Shown one piece after another: positions 26,712 to 35,153 of a stretch of 64,000 bases of DNA. The notes beneath the pieces were generated by a model. It saw nothing but the letters and a program-made list of their open reading frames with translations. It was not told where the DNA came from and did not search any database. This DNA comes from VBWE01 sp943372645 (GTDB lineage Bacteria; Bacteroidota; Bacteroidia; Palsa-965), in NCBI GenBank assembly GCA_943372645.1, contig CALRZN010000004.1, positions 1 through 64,000 of the forward strand, written 5' to 3'. Within the stretch, counting starts at the first letter, position 1. Each line of letters begins with the position of its first letter. A program made the position numbers and the translations under genes.

Positions 26712-27197
26712 TCAGTTTAGTTGTTTTAATGATCTGACCCGTTGTTCAAATGGCTGCTCGGTTTCCGGCGGAACGTGTACCTGCCTGAACAGGTGCATGA
26801 GTGCTTCGGAATGCCTGCTGCTTTTTTGTTCTTTAATATTGAAATGAACCAGCTTTGCCCACATCAACGCTTTGAGTTTCGTTTTATGCTCATCCCACAT
26901 AAATGCTTCTACCAGTAAACTGGATTCCGAAAAGCCGATCAGTTTCGATTCTATCGATACAACTTCCATCCACGATGCCGGCGATAAATACGATATCTGT
27001 GTTTGTGCCGCCACCCAGCCGATACCTTCACGCGCAGCCAGTTCCGATGCATTGAAACCATAATGATGAAGCAACTGCTCGGTCCGTGCTCCCATCATGT
27101 AATCAATATATTTCGCATTGTTCAGGTGATTAAACGGATCGCAGTCCTGGTACTGTATCCGTGTTTTACTTTCTAAAACATTAGGCAGGTTTTCCAT
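26712..27197 (-). CDS. Acyl-CoA thioesterase-like hotdog protein
   Basis: A 161-residue single-hotdog protein of the 4-hydroxybenzoyl-CoA thioesterase type. It shows the motif YQDCDPFNHLNNAKYIDYM, where the aspartate and the following HLNN correspond to the active site of this family. It directly follows the thiolase gene (one base between coding sequences), so it probably hydrolyses an acyl- or acetoacetyl-CoA connected with that enzyme. The substrate is inferred only from context. Confidence 0.85.
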   Translation of the reverse strand: MENLPNVLESKTRIQYQDCDPFNHLNNAKYIDYMMGARTEQLLHHYGFNASELAAREGIGWVAAQTQISYLSPASWMEVVSIESKLIGFSESSLLVEAFMWDEHKTKLKALMWAKLVHFNIKEQKSSRHSEALMHLFRQVHVPPETEQPFEQRVRSLKQLN

Positions 27198-27198
27198 T

Positions 27199-28380
27199 TT
27201 ATATGTTGTTTAAATTTTCAATAAGCATTGCCGTTGCTCCGCCGCCGCCGTTGCAGATTGCAGCCACTCCATATTTTCCGCCCTCCTGGTTCAGTACTGA
27301 AATCAGTGTGCAGAGTATGCGGGCTCCCGATGCACCGAGCGGGTGCCCCATTGCCACTGCGCCGCCATATATGTTTGTTTTGTATGCCGGTATTCCCAGT
27401 AGCTGCTGATTGGCAAGGACAACCGCTGCATAAGCCTCATTGATTTCAAAATAATCGATATCGCTGATTTCAAGGCCGGCCTGTTGCAGTGTTTTTGCAA
27501 TAGCGATGGACGGCGAAGTGGTAAACCATTCTGGCGCCTGTGCGGCATCTGCAAAAGCAATAATTTTTGCAAGCGGTTTCAGCTGATACTTTTCAACCGC
27601 TTCGCGGGAGGCCAGCAGCATGGCCGCAGCACCGTCATTCAGATTGCTGGCATTGGCCGCGGTAATAGTTCCTCCTTTTTCAAAAACAGGTTTTATCCGG
27701 GGAACTTTTTCCGGGATCACTTTGAAAACGTCTTCATCCGAATCAACAAGCACTTCGCCGGCTCTTCCGCTTATATGAAGCGGGATTATTTCATTTCTGA
27801 ATTTCCCGTTTTTCGTTGCTGTTGCCGCTTTCTCATACGAATACAATGCAAATTCATCCTGCTGCTCCCTGCTGATCATGTACTTTTTTACACACATTTC
27901 CGCGGCATTACCCATGTGAAAATTATGGTACACATCGGTAAGACCATCTTTCAGCAAACCGTCTGTAAATTGTTCATGTCCCAGTTTTGTTGTTTTCCGG
28001 AGGTTGACATAATGCGGCGTGTTGCTCATGCTTTCCATTCCGCCGGCCAGTACAAGGTGTGCTGCACCAAGCTGAACCTGCTGCGCCGCCAGGCCTGCCG
28101 CTTTCAGCCCGGAAGCACAAACTTTGTTGATGGTTGTGCAATCCGTTTCATCCGGAATTCCCCCGAACTTCGAAGCCTGCCTTGCTGGCGACTGCCCCAG
28201 GTTTGCAGATAGTACATTGCCCATGTAAACAGCATCAATGTTTGCAGCATTAGCACCAGAAGCCGTTAATGCTTCACGTATTGCCAGTGCGCCCAATGCA
28301 GTTGCAGTATAGTTGCTTAACGTTCCGAGAAAACCGCCGATCGGGGTTCGTTTTGCAGATACGATGAATACTTCGTTCAT
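27199..28380 (-). CDS. Acetyl-CoA C-acyltransferase (thiolase)
   Basis: A 393-residue thiolase with the nucleophile C88 (NKVCASGLKA), the catalytic histidine in GGAVAMGHPLGASG (about H346) and the acid/base cysteine in AICNGGGGATAML (about C376). Length and motifs fit the biosynthetic/degradative acetoacetyl-CoA thiolase family (AtoB/PhaA). It condenses or cleaves acyl-CoA in the cytoplasm. It is nine bases after the DinB gene at 28390 and one base before the thioesterase, in a unit headed by a probable TetR operator. Confidence 0.93.
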   Translation of the reverse strand: MNEVFIVSAKRTPIGGFLGTLSNYTATALGALAIREALTASGANAANIDAVYMGNVLSANLGQSPARQASKFGGIPDETDCTTINKVCASGLKAAGLAAQQVQLGAAHLVLAGGMESMSNTPHYVNLRKTTKLGHEQFTDGLLKDGLTDVYHNFHMGNAAEMCVKKYMISREQQDEFALYSYEKAATATKNGKFRNEIIPLHISGRAGEVLVDSDEDVFKVIPEKVPRIKPVFEKGGTITAANASNLNDGAAAMLLASREAVEKYQLKPLAKIIAFADAAQAPEWFTTSPSIAIAKTLQQAGLEISDIDYFEINEAYAAVVLANQQLLGIPAYKTNIYGGAVAMGHPLGASGARILCTLISVLNQEGGKYGVAAICNGGGGATAMLIENLNNI

Positions 28381-28389
28381 GGTTTTGAG

Positions 28390-28899
28390 TTATTTACTGA
28401 GTTCAATTACTTGTTCTTCCTTTAAGCCGATAACCGGTGGTGATGGAACACCCAGCAGGTTCAGATAAATACACAGTGCGCCCCGGTGATGAATTTCATG
28501 CACGAATAATGCCCGCAGAAAATGACCGAGCGTAACATCCTTCCCGTCGAGCGATTTTATTTTTTTCCGCAGCGCTTCATCCGGCAGCGACCGGAAAATT
28601 TCAACCGACTGGCGGTGCATTTCATGAAACCAGGAAATGATGTTATCATAACCATCCGCCAGTTCTTTGCCGCAGCCGGTATAGCAGGGCTTGCCGCCTG
28701 CAGCAATTGCAGCAAAAACGTTTCGCTCAATGGCAGCGATGTGCCGGACCAGGTCGCCGATTGTAAATTTGCCGGGCATGTAAGTCCAGTCCGTTTTATC
28801 GGGCGGAATTACCGCAATCACACGCATGGTGTTTTGCCGTGTTTTTTCGAAATAACTGAGAAAACCATCTATTGTTGTTAGTTCCATTTTGAAAGACAT
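28390..28899 (-). CDS. DinB family protein, first gene of the TetR-controlled unit
   Basis: A 169-residue DinB-superfamily protein with HIAAIERNVF near residue 53 and HFLRALFVHEIHHRGALCIYL late, which carry the metal-binding histidines. The frame begins at ATG 28899; an internal ATG at 28887 (MELTTIDGF) is equally plausible. A 22-bp perfect palindrome starts four bases upstream of the ATG. The start of the transcript must therefore overlap that site, which points to direct control by the divergently placed TetR protein. Confidence 0.85.
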   Translation of the reverse strand: MSFKMELTTIDGFLSYFEKTRQNTMRVIAVIPPDKTDWTYMPGKFTIGDLVRHIAAIERNVFAAIAAGGKPCYTGCGKELADGYDNIISWFHEMHRQSVEIFRSLPDEALRKKIKSLDGKDVTLGHFLRALFVHEIHHRGALCIYLNLLGVPSPPVIGLKEEQVIELSK

Positions 28900-28902
28900 T
28901 CA

Positions 28903-28924
28903 AAATATACCGATCGGTATATTT
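28903..28924. promoter_or_regulatory. 22-bp perfect palindrome, probable TetR-family operator
   Basis: The sequence is AAATATACCG followed by its exact reverse complement ATCGGTATATTT-side half; the core is ATACCGATCGGTAT. It sits between the TetR-family gene and the DinB/thiolase unit, immediately upstream of the first codon of that unit. A shorter version of the same core occurs at 29565-29578 upstream of the regulator itself. Shared cores on both sides of a regulator gene are characteristic of an autoregulated operator pair. Confidence 0.75.
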
Positions 28925-28938
28925 ATAGTTAAAAAAAA

Positions 28939-29541
28939 TCAGGTTTTAAGCTGACGGATTAATTTTTCAAGGTAGTTCATTGCAACCCGGAGATCGGTTG
29001 ATTTTCCGGTTGTTTTTGCCTGCATAATTGCACCTTCAATGAGTGAAATCAAAACCACGGCAAATTCAGTTGGATTGGTGTCTTTTTTTATTTCGCCCCG
29101 CTGAATACCCCGTTTTACCTGGTTTTCCAGTGATGTTTTCCAGAACGCCAGCGCACTGGCAACACGCTCGCGCAAAAGAGGGTGGGTATCGTCTGCTTCT
29201 GTCGACGTGTTCAGAATGGGGCAGCCGGGTTTCAAAAAAGGAATTTTCAAAAAATCGCGGTACACGTGCGGATACACCAGTAAACGATCAATGGAATGAT
29301 CTGTGGCTAAAATCCGGTCTTTGATGTAACGGGTAACGCGGTTGAAATTATAATCAAAGGCTGCAAGAGCCACTTCATCTTTGTTCGCAAAGTTCCCGTA
29401 AATACTTCCTTTGGTAAGCCCCGTGGCACTTTCAAGGTCGGAAAGCGAAGTGCCGGCATAACCCTTTTCGTTGAATACCGGCGCTGTCCGTTCAACGATT
29501 AACTGCTTTGTCCGCTCCGATTTTGAAATTGTTTTGCTCAT
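28939..29541 (-). CDS. TetR/AcrR family transcriptional regulator
   Basis: A 200-residue protein with a TetR helix-turn-helix near the N-terminus: FNEKGYAGTSLSDLESATGLTKGSIYGNFANKDEVALAAF (given here in words as residues about 23-62, with the recognition helix TKGSIYGNF). The C-terminal ligand domain ends with the pattern seen in regulators of the TetR_C group of Bacteroidota and proteobacteria. It lies directly upstream of, and in the same direction as, the DinB/thiolase unit. The palindromes before and after it suggest that it represses itself and that unit. The ligand is unknown, perhaps an acyl-CoA or a small electrophile. Confidence 0.93.
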   Translation of the reverse strand: MSKTISKSERTKQLIVERTAPVFNEKGYAGTSLSDLESATGLTKGSIYGNFANKDEVALAAFDYNFNRVTRYIKDRILATDHSIDRLLVYPHVYRDFLKIPFLKPGCPILNTSTEADDTHPLLRERVASALAFWKTSLENQVKRGIQRGEIKKDTNPTEFAVVLISLIEGAIMQAKTTGKSTDLRVAMNYLEKLIRQLKT

Positions 29542-29564
29542 AATCCGGGCAAAGATATAAAATA

Positions 29565-29578
29565 ATACCGTTCGGTAT
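29565..29578. promoter_or_regulatory. Second TetR operator-like palindrome
   Basis: ATACCGTTCGGTAT, a 14-base inverted repeat with only the central pair mismatched, 24 bases upstream of the TetR start codon. It keeps the ACCG-N2-CGGT core of the 22-bp palindrome at 28903-28924. Confidence 0.7.
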
Positions 29579-29581
29579 ATT

Positions 29582-29939
29582 TTAAATTGCTTTTTTTTTT
29601 CTGATTGCCGGCCAGGCTGTTCAGTGCTTACTGCATTATCCGGTGTTCGGCAACGATAGTGATGCTGTCTGTGCGGCGGAATTGGCTCGCGGGCTTGGGT
29701 TGCGGTAGTTTGATTCTGACGGCACTGTGTATAATAGTGGGCAACTCATTGTTTACGGCTGGGCGCAATGAGCGCTTTTGGCATAAAAGCCGGTGATGTG
29801 CTGAATACCACTAAACTGGCTTCGGGGCACGAAACTGTCAATACACCACAAAAGTTGATGTGAGGTAGAATGTTCATTTAACCACATCACGCGTCATTGT
29901 GCCAAACGCCTGTTATGCCTTCGCCCTTCTGTCCTCGTG
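29582..29939. other. Non-coding spacer with attC-like imperfect palindrome next to arsA
   Basis: No gene is supported here. From about 29780 to 29920 the two ends are imperfect inverted repeats (GGCATAAAAGCC on the left, CGCCTGTTATGCC on the right), with an inner pair GTGATGTG / CACATCAC. That layout, about 140 bases with GTTATGC at the right end, is reminiscent of integron attC sites, but the GTTRRRY core is not exact. It borders the AT-rich arsA gene. Confidence 0.3.
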
Positions 29940-31718
29940 TTAAACGGGTATTGAATTTATATGTCTGTCTAAAAGTGCAGGAAGAAGTTTTTTTTCGGCA
30001 ATGAACGGAATGCCAAATGTTCGTTGTGAATACGTTCCCTGAATTGTATCTATGACTTGAATTTCTGCATTTGCACGACTTTTTAGCAAAGGATCTGAAA
30101 TTCCTGTTAGCATTGATAGACTTTGGTTTATTAACCAGGCGTAAGGTTTAATCCCAGCTCTTTTTAAATCGTTTTGTAAGTCTCCTGCTTCACGCATCGG
30201 GGTTGTCTCTGGCAAGGAAACTAAAATTATTTTTGATAATGCCTGGTCTTGCAAAGCCATATAAGGGGTTCTGAGTCGCCCTGAATTTATATTGTTTCTC
30301 ATAATGTCACGGTGATAACTTCCAGCTGTATCCAATAACAAAAGTGTATGACCTGTGGGTGCTGTGTCCATTACCACAAATTTTCTTTTTGCCATACTTA
30401 TGGCTTTGGAAAATGCGTGAAAAACGGCTACTTCTTCTGTGCAGGGTGATTTTAAATCTTCAAGAATCAGACTTTTAGCTTCTTCGGATTGTCCTTGTCC
30501 TTTGTGTTCTAATATTTTTTCTGTGTATCGTTGTGTTTCTACTTTGGGGTCAATGCGTTCCACGGTTAATGTTGAAGGCAGTTCACCCAACTGTTCTATA
30601 AAATCTTGAATATGTGCAGCAGGGTCAGTGGTTGTTAAAAGTACTTCAAAGCCTTTTTTTGCCAATAAAACAACAATAGCAGAAGCTGCAATAGTCTTGC
30701 CCACGCCACCTTTGCCCATTGTCATAATAAGTCCGTATTGTTGATTTGCGCAAAGTTCATCAACGAGTTGGTCTATTCCCTTTAATACCTGAATGGGCGT
30801 TTCTGAATTCAGTAGATTACTTTCTGAAATGGATTTTTGAAGCTCCGTGCTAAATAGAGAACGTAGTTTTACAATTCCCAACACATTGTAAGGCAAAAGC
30901 GGAAAACTATTTAATGGCAAGGTCTTCAAATTGCCTGGAATAGAATTGAGTTGCTCATTACCCATCGCTTCAATTTTTTGAGCAAGCAAGTCATTTTTAT
31001 CTAGTGCTTTGAAAACACCATTGATGTATAATAGTTGATTGCTCATTCCGAGTTCTTTCAATTCATTGCTGGTTCTCGAAGCTTCTTTTAATGACGCTTT
31101 ATCCGCTCTTGCCACGATATAAAAACTAGTTAATGATGCATCTCTTAATCTGTTTACTACGGTATGATATCTTTCTTTTCCGCTTTTCAATGCAGAAGTT
31201 GGACCCAAACAAGACGCACCATCAGGATTTTCATCTGTGAAACTTGACCAAGCCGCAGGTAGTTCAAGCAGTCGCAAGGTGTGTCCTGTTGGTGCTGTGT
31301 CGAAAATAATTACATCAAATTTCGTCCCTTCAGTTTCTCCTGATACAAAACGGGAAAACTCATCAAACGATGCAATTTCAGTAGTACATGCTCCTGAAAG
31401 GTCTTCTCGTATTTTCTTTATTTCTTCTTTTGAAGAAATACCCTCCAAAGGACGAGTTACTCTATTGCGATATTCTTCGGCTGAATTTTCAGGGTCAATA
31501 TTGATAGCAAAAAGATTATTAATTCCGTGTATAGGGTTAATAGTTTCATCAACCGGACTTTCTAATACATCTTTCAGGTTAGATGCGGGGTCAGTGCTTA
31601 CTAGCAACACAACTTTTCCTGAGTCTGCCATTTCAACCGCTGTTGCGCAAGCAAGAGAAGTTTTTCCTACTCCACCTTTACCTGTAAAGAATAAATATTT
31701 TGTTTTTGTATTAGTCAT
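29940..31718 (-). CDS. arsA: Two-domain arsenite-transporting ATPase
   Basis: A 592-residue ArsA with two homologous ATPase halves. The first P-loop is GKGGVGKT (13-20) and the second is GKGGVGKT (335-342), each followed by a DTAPTGHTLRLL-type signal. The three As(III)-binding cysteines correspond to C111 (SGACTTE), C170 (GASCLGP) and C426 (SPCTEE), two to four residues offset from C113, C172 and C422 of the R773 plasmid enzyme. ArsA energises the ArsB pump for arsenite efflux at the inner face of the membrane. No arsB, arsD or arsR is present within the window. The gene is clearly AT-richer than its surroundings, suggesting acquisition. Confidence 0.93.
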   Translation of the reverse strand: MTNTKTKYLFFTGKGGVGKTSLACATAVEMADSGKVVLLVSTDPASNLKDVLESPVDETINPIHGINNLFAINIDPENSAEEYRNRVTRPLEGISSKEEIKKIREDLSGACTTEIASFDEFSRFVSGETEGTKFDVIIFDTAPTGHTLRLLELPAAWSSFTDENPDGASCLGPTSALKSGKERYHTVVNRLRDASLTSFYIVARADKASLKEASRTSNELKELGMSNQLLYINGVFKALDKNDLLAQKIEAMGNEQLNSIPGNLKTLPLNSFPLLPYNVLGIVKLRSLFSTELQKSISESNLLNSETPIQVLKGIDQLVDELCANQQYGLIMTMGKGGVGKTIAASAIVVLLAKKGFEVLLTTTDPAAHIQDFIEQLGELPSTLTVERIDPKVETQRYTEKILEHKGQGQSEEAKSLILEDLKSPCTEEVAVFHAFSKAISMAKRKFVVMDTAPTGHTLLLLDTAGSYHRDIMRNNINSGRLRTPYMALQDQALSKIILVSLPETTPMREAGDLQNDLKRAGIKPYAWLINQSLSMLTGISDPLLKSRANAEIQVIDTIQGTYSQRTFGIPFIAEKKLLPALLDRHINSIPV

Positions 31719-32385
31719 ATGTTCTTGTCAGATGTATTTTCTTTTTCAATTGTGTCGTCTCTTAGGGTGAGGCATAATTCGTTTATATATGCCACCACCA
31801 CCCTAAAAAGTTCTCCAATCCTACCAAAACCCACGGCATGCGAAACTTTCCGGTCGGGATATTTTTTCGTTCGTATTCCTTGTTTACATGATGCACAACC
31901 CTGCAAATTCGAAATTAGGAAAAAACCGGGGTTCCGGCAGAAGAATTGCGTGGGTCATGTGCTGCCGTCCAAAAAAAATGTCCTCCCTGCAAAAAAAACA
32001 GCCCCTTGTTGCTGCCACTCCCTGTTTCCTGTGTACCATCCTAAAATTGCGTACCACTGCGTTGTATTACCCACCACATTTAAAATCCGCTGTCAGCAGT
32101 TCGGTATCCGCACAACTCTACCGAAAAAAACATCATATAATTCGTAAGCCTAACCGGTATGAGTAATTATATTACGATTATTATTCATAAATATAAATTT
32201 ATTGAAACTTTTTTATATCAGGTTATGTAAACAGGGTAATTTACAATTCAACGCAGGGAGTAGAAAGCGTTACTATTTGACTCATTTTATTCAATTAAAA
32301 CAAAGGTAAAAGCGTATCATTATTTTTTTTAGTCAATTATTTTACAACAAGTTACGTAGTTTTTAAAATTTAAACACTAAAACTT
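31719..32385. other. AT-rich non-coding region between arsA and a barrel protein gene
   Basis: The 667 bases contain frames on both strands, but none resembles a protein. One minus-strand frame (31715-31906) ends in an ATGA overlap with arsA, so it could be the tail of a lost upstream ars gene; its sequence is not recognisable. The right half (32160-32385) is very AT-rich and probably holds the promoter of the plus-strand gene. Confidence 0.5.
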
Positions 32386-33045
32386 ATGGACAACACAACT
32401 ACTCCCATCGCACAAAAAGCAGACTGTCCGAAAACAAAAACAATTCGCACGGCAGTTTTAATCGGAATGCTTGGTATCTCCACCGGCAATGCTGTTCATG
32501 CACAAAACAAGAGTCTCCAGGGGCACCGGTACATCAACTATGGGCTCAGCATGGGCGTAAGCGGAGCCGGATACGGCACACTGTTTATGCAAAGCATCGG
32601 CATTCAGAAGTACAGGAAATCGTTTACGGCCTCGATTTGCATGCAGCGCAGAACGATGCAGGTTAAGGGGCTGGAGGCCGGATTTCAGTATGAACTGGTA
32701 AACAACGGCAACACCGATTTTAATACATCAGGCAATGGCCGGCAGCAACTCAACGCATTTGCGTGTGTACGGTATATGAACAGGGCCCCGCTCGGGAAAG
32801 GCATGGCCAATGCAGAAAACATGCAGAATCCGACACGTGATATCGACTGGAACACCATCCTGCTTTCTACGGTTGAGGGTGCTGTGGGGGTTGAGTTCAA
32901 TATTAAAATACACAACCGGCTGATATGGAAAAACAACATCGGGCTGGCAACCTATTACCGCACGGCATACCCGGTTCCGATGTATTTCGGGCGAACCAAT
33001 ATTTCGTTAATGCTGGGAACCGGCATTATGCTGGCCGGGATCTGA
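32386..33045 (+). CDS. Hypothetical secreted, probable outer-membrane barrel protein
   Basis: A 219-residue protein. A longer-than-usual N-terminal segment (to about residue 20) precedes a hydrophobic stretch (TAVLIGMLGISTGNAVHAQ) that looks like a signal peptide with an AQ cleavage site. The mature part has short amphipathic strands (YINYGLSMGVSGAGYGT, FTASICMQRRTMQV) in the style of small outer-membrane barrels. I do not recognise a family. Confidence 0.65.
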   Translation: MDNTTTPIAQKADCPKTKTIRTAVLIGMLGISTGNAVHAQNKSLQGHRYINYGLSMGVSGAGYGTLFMQSIGIQKYRKSFTASICMQRRTMQVKGLEAGFQYELVNNGNTDFNTSGNGRQQLNAFACVRYMNRAPLGKGMANAENMQNPTRDIDWNTILLSTVEGAVGVEFNIKIHNRLIWKNNIGLATYYRTAYPVPMYFGRTNISLMLGTGIMLAGI

Positions 33046-33104
33046 AACGGCATCGCATTAACACAAACATGCTGTGCAACTGGTTTTCCGCTATCCGCCT
33101 CCGC

Positions 33105-33150
33105 AAAAAAAAACGCCTTTCCTGCTGCAGCTCGCAGCCGGAAAGGCGTT
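33105..33150 (-). terminator. Rho-independent terminator of the deiminase gene
   Basis: On the minus strand the stem AACGCCTTTCC / GGAAAGGCGTT (arms 33140-33150 and 33112-33122) is followed by a run of T (poly-A on the plus strand, 33105-33113). It lies 19 bases past the deiminase stop codon. Confidence 0.85.
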
Positions 33151-33168
33151 CCCGAAGCGCATAAACCC

Positions 33169-34941
33169 TTAATGCACCATCAGCTGCTGCACCGTGCGGC
33201 CGCTTTCCGTCTGCAAAACGAGGTGATACACACCGGCTTCCATACCGAGTGTATTGATGAAGTAGTTTTTATCACCGGCAGGCATTTCGCCGTCGAAAAT
33301 AACGCCGAGTTCTTTGCCCAGCATATCCGTAACACGCAGCGATCCTTTCTGCATTTTTCCGAGTGTTACAGGGATGCAGGTGATACCATGCGACGGATTC
33401 GGGTAAGCCGGTTTAAATGAAACCGCCTGCGCATCCGCGCTGTTTACGTTGAGCGAACCGAGCACATCGAACTTCCAGTAACCGAGCGGTGCCGGCATCG
33501 GGCGGACCTGTGTTTTGCCCGAAACCGAAGTGCCTTCAATGTAATAGAATACGCTCGTGCCTGCAGGCTGCGCCGGGATGAAACCGGTCCAGATGTTGCC
33601 CGAAACGTTGGTCAATGTCATCGGCACGGAAAGGTACGGCTGCGACGTATCAGTGGTGTAATACAACGTCGCTGTCTGAATACCGCTGCGGTGTTTGATA
33701 AACGCATCTACCTGGTACGGCGTAACCGTGTTGGTGGTATTCGGCAGGTTCTGGTGGCTGATGAGCAGCGGATCGGTTACGCCTACCGAATGCGTGATGC
33801 AGTGAATGGCGCCGCTGGCCTGGATGATGCTGTTGCAGTTGATGCCACGGATTTTGTAACCCGGCAGCGATTCCTGCCAGATGCGCAGCGCCGTAGTATC
33901 ATACTGCTGGTAATACAGCGGCAGGATAACGGTTTTGTTTACAAACACGGCGTTCGAATACGTGCAGTACGAACCGTTCTGATCCGGGTAATCACCGAAC
34001 TGATCGGGCGGCTGCGGAATGCGGATCACTTTGTAAGGTGTGCCCCATTTCGAGTTGAAGTTGGAAAGTACATACTGCAGGTTGGCTTCAATCTGCGGAC
34101 CATCGGCCACACCCACCGGGTACTGGCCCACGAGCAGCGTCTGTTCGTCGAGCAGTTTCATGTGCATATCAATGTGGTGAATACCGTCATACGGCAGCGT
34201 CGGCATTTTAATGTAGCGGTTGATGCCCATAAAACGACGCATGGTGGTATCAATTTCAGCAAGTGTATGGTTCTGGTTTTCGTCAACCACCAGTTCCGAC
34301 GAAAAGGCGGTTCCGAAACCGTCGCTCATAAAATTGCCACCGGTATGCACCAGGTCGTAAGGCGCCTGCGAGGTTTCATAAACCGGGATGTTGCTGAGTT
34401 TTGCAGCAATGCGGCGCGGAACAGTATCGTCTTTCGGACGCGGACGGTTGTAAATCCAGTCAACAATCATCAGCGAATCCACATCATTTTTGTAAACGGT
34501 GTTCTGGCCGTAATCACGCATCCACACACTATTATAAGGTGCAACGATAAAACGGACATTGGTCAGCGGAATGCTGTTGCTGGTTAATGTATTCTTAATT
34601 GAAGTGGTATCCGAAGCAGCCGCAATAATATACACCTTGGTTTCGGCCACCGCATGACGCACAATTTCGCGTAGCGTTGTGGTGTACGAAGTCCAGGTAA
34701 TGGTAAGCGCCTGTATTTCTTCCCATTCGGCCATGGTACGCAGGTTGCCACCGGGCGGTGTGGTAATAACGCCTTGCGTACTTAAAGGCTGTTGCTGGTT
34801 GCGGAGGTAATCACCGAACTGTTCTTTTTCTCCCGGTGCAAATCCGGCCGGAAGTATGGTACTTGTTTCCTGGGCAATAAGTGCAGCCGACAGGGTAAAT
34901 GCCGTTGCAGTTAATGCGATGCGAAAATAATTTTTGGTCAT
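33169..34941 (-). CDS. T9SS-exported peptidylarginine/agmatine deiminase-like protein
   Basis: A 590-residue protein when started at the internal ATG (34941), which places a signal peptide (MTKNYFRIALTATAFTLSAA) first; an upstream ATG at 34965 also is in frame. The catalytic domain belongs to the Porphyromonas-type peptidylarginine deiminase/agmatine deiminase family. The catalytic residues are D143 (WMRDYG), H256 and D258 (HHIDMHMK) and C381 (AIHCITHS). An Ig-like module (about 420-490) and a C-terminal sorting domain follow (PAYPNPSHG, ending VQQLMVH). This order, signal-deiminase-Ig-CTD, is that of PPAD, which converts C-terminal arginines of proteins to citrulline. Free agmatine as substrate is the alternative. 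Confidence 0.85.
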   Translation of the reverse strand: MTKNYFRIALTATAFTLSAALIAQETSTILPAGFAPGEKEQFGDYLRNQQQPLSTQGVITTPPGGNLRTMAEWEEIQALTITWTSYTTTLREIVRHAVAETKVYIIAAASDTTSIKNTLTSNSIPLTNVRFIVAPYNSVWMRDYGQNTVYKNDVDSLMIVDWIYNRPRPKDDTVPRRIAAKLSNIPVYETSQAPYDLVHTGGNFMSDGFGTAFSSELVVDENQNHTLAEIDTTMRRFMGINRYIKMPTLPYDGIHHIDMHMKLLDEQTLLVGQYPVGVADGPQIEANLQYVLSNFNSKWGTPYKVIRIPQPPDQFGDYPDQNGSYCTYSNAVFVNKTVILPLYYQQYDTTALRIWQESLPGYKIRGINCNSIIQASGAIHCITHSVGVTDPLLISHQNLPNTTNTVTPYQVDAFIKHRSGIQTATLYYTTDTSQPYLSVPMTLTNVSGNIWTGFIPAQPAGTSVFYYIEGTSVSGKTQVRPMPAPLGYWKFDVLGSLNVNSADAQAVSFKPAYPNPSHGITCIPVTLGKMQKGSLRVTDMLGKELGVIFDGEMPAGDKNYFINTLGMEAGVYHLVLQTESGRTVQQLMVH

Positions 34942-35153
34942 GGATCGTGCGATTTTCGGGTACAATGTAGTAAATTTTTAAAAAAATATTTCCCCGGCAG
35001 GTGTATCTTTCTCAGACCGGTTCGTTATACCATTAAGCCGTATTTAGGGTTGAGTTGTGATTTTTTCCCGATTAAGATTTGGCAGATTGGATGAAAAAGT
35101 CCTATTTTAGCACTCAAAGTAATATGGCAAAACGAAACACATAAACGCCGTAC

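Noticed and set aside
31715..31906. A 63-residue minus-strand frame overlapping the arsA start by ATGA
   Set aside because: The overlap is suggestive of a coupled upstream gene, but the sequence matches no ars component and may be chance.
33691..34587. A 298-residue plus-strand frame antisense to the deiminase gene
   Set aside because: Composition (Arg/His/Val-rich) is that of an antisense shadow, while the minus strand encodes a complete enzyme with catalytic residues.
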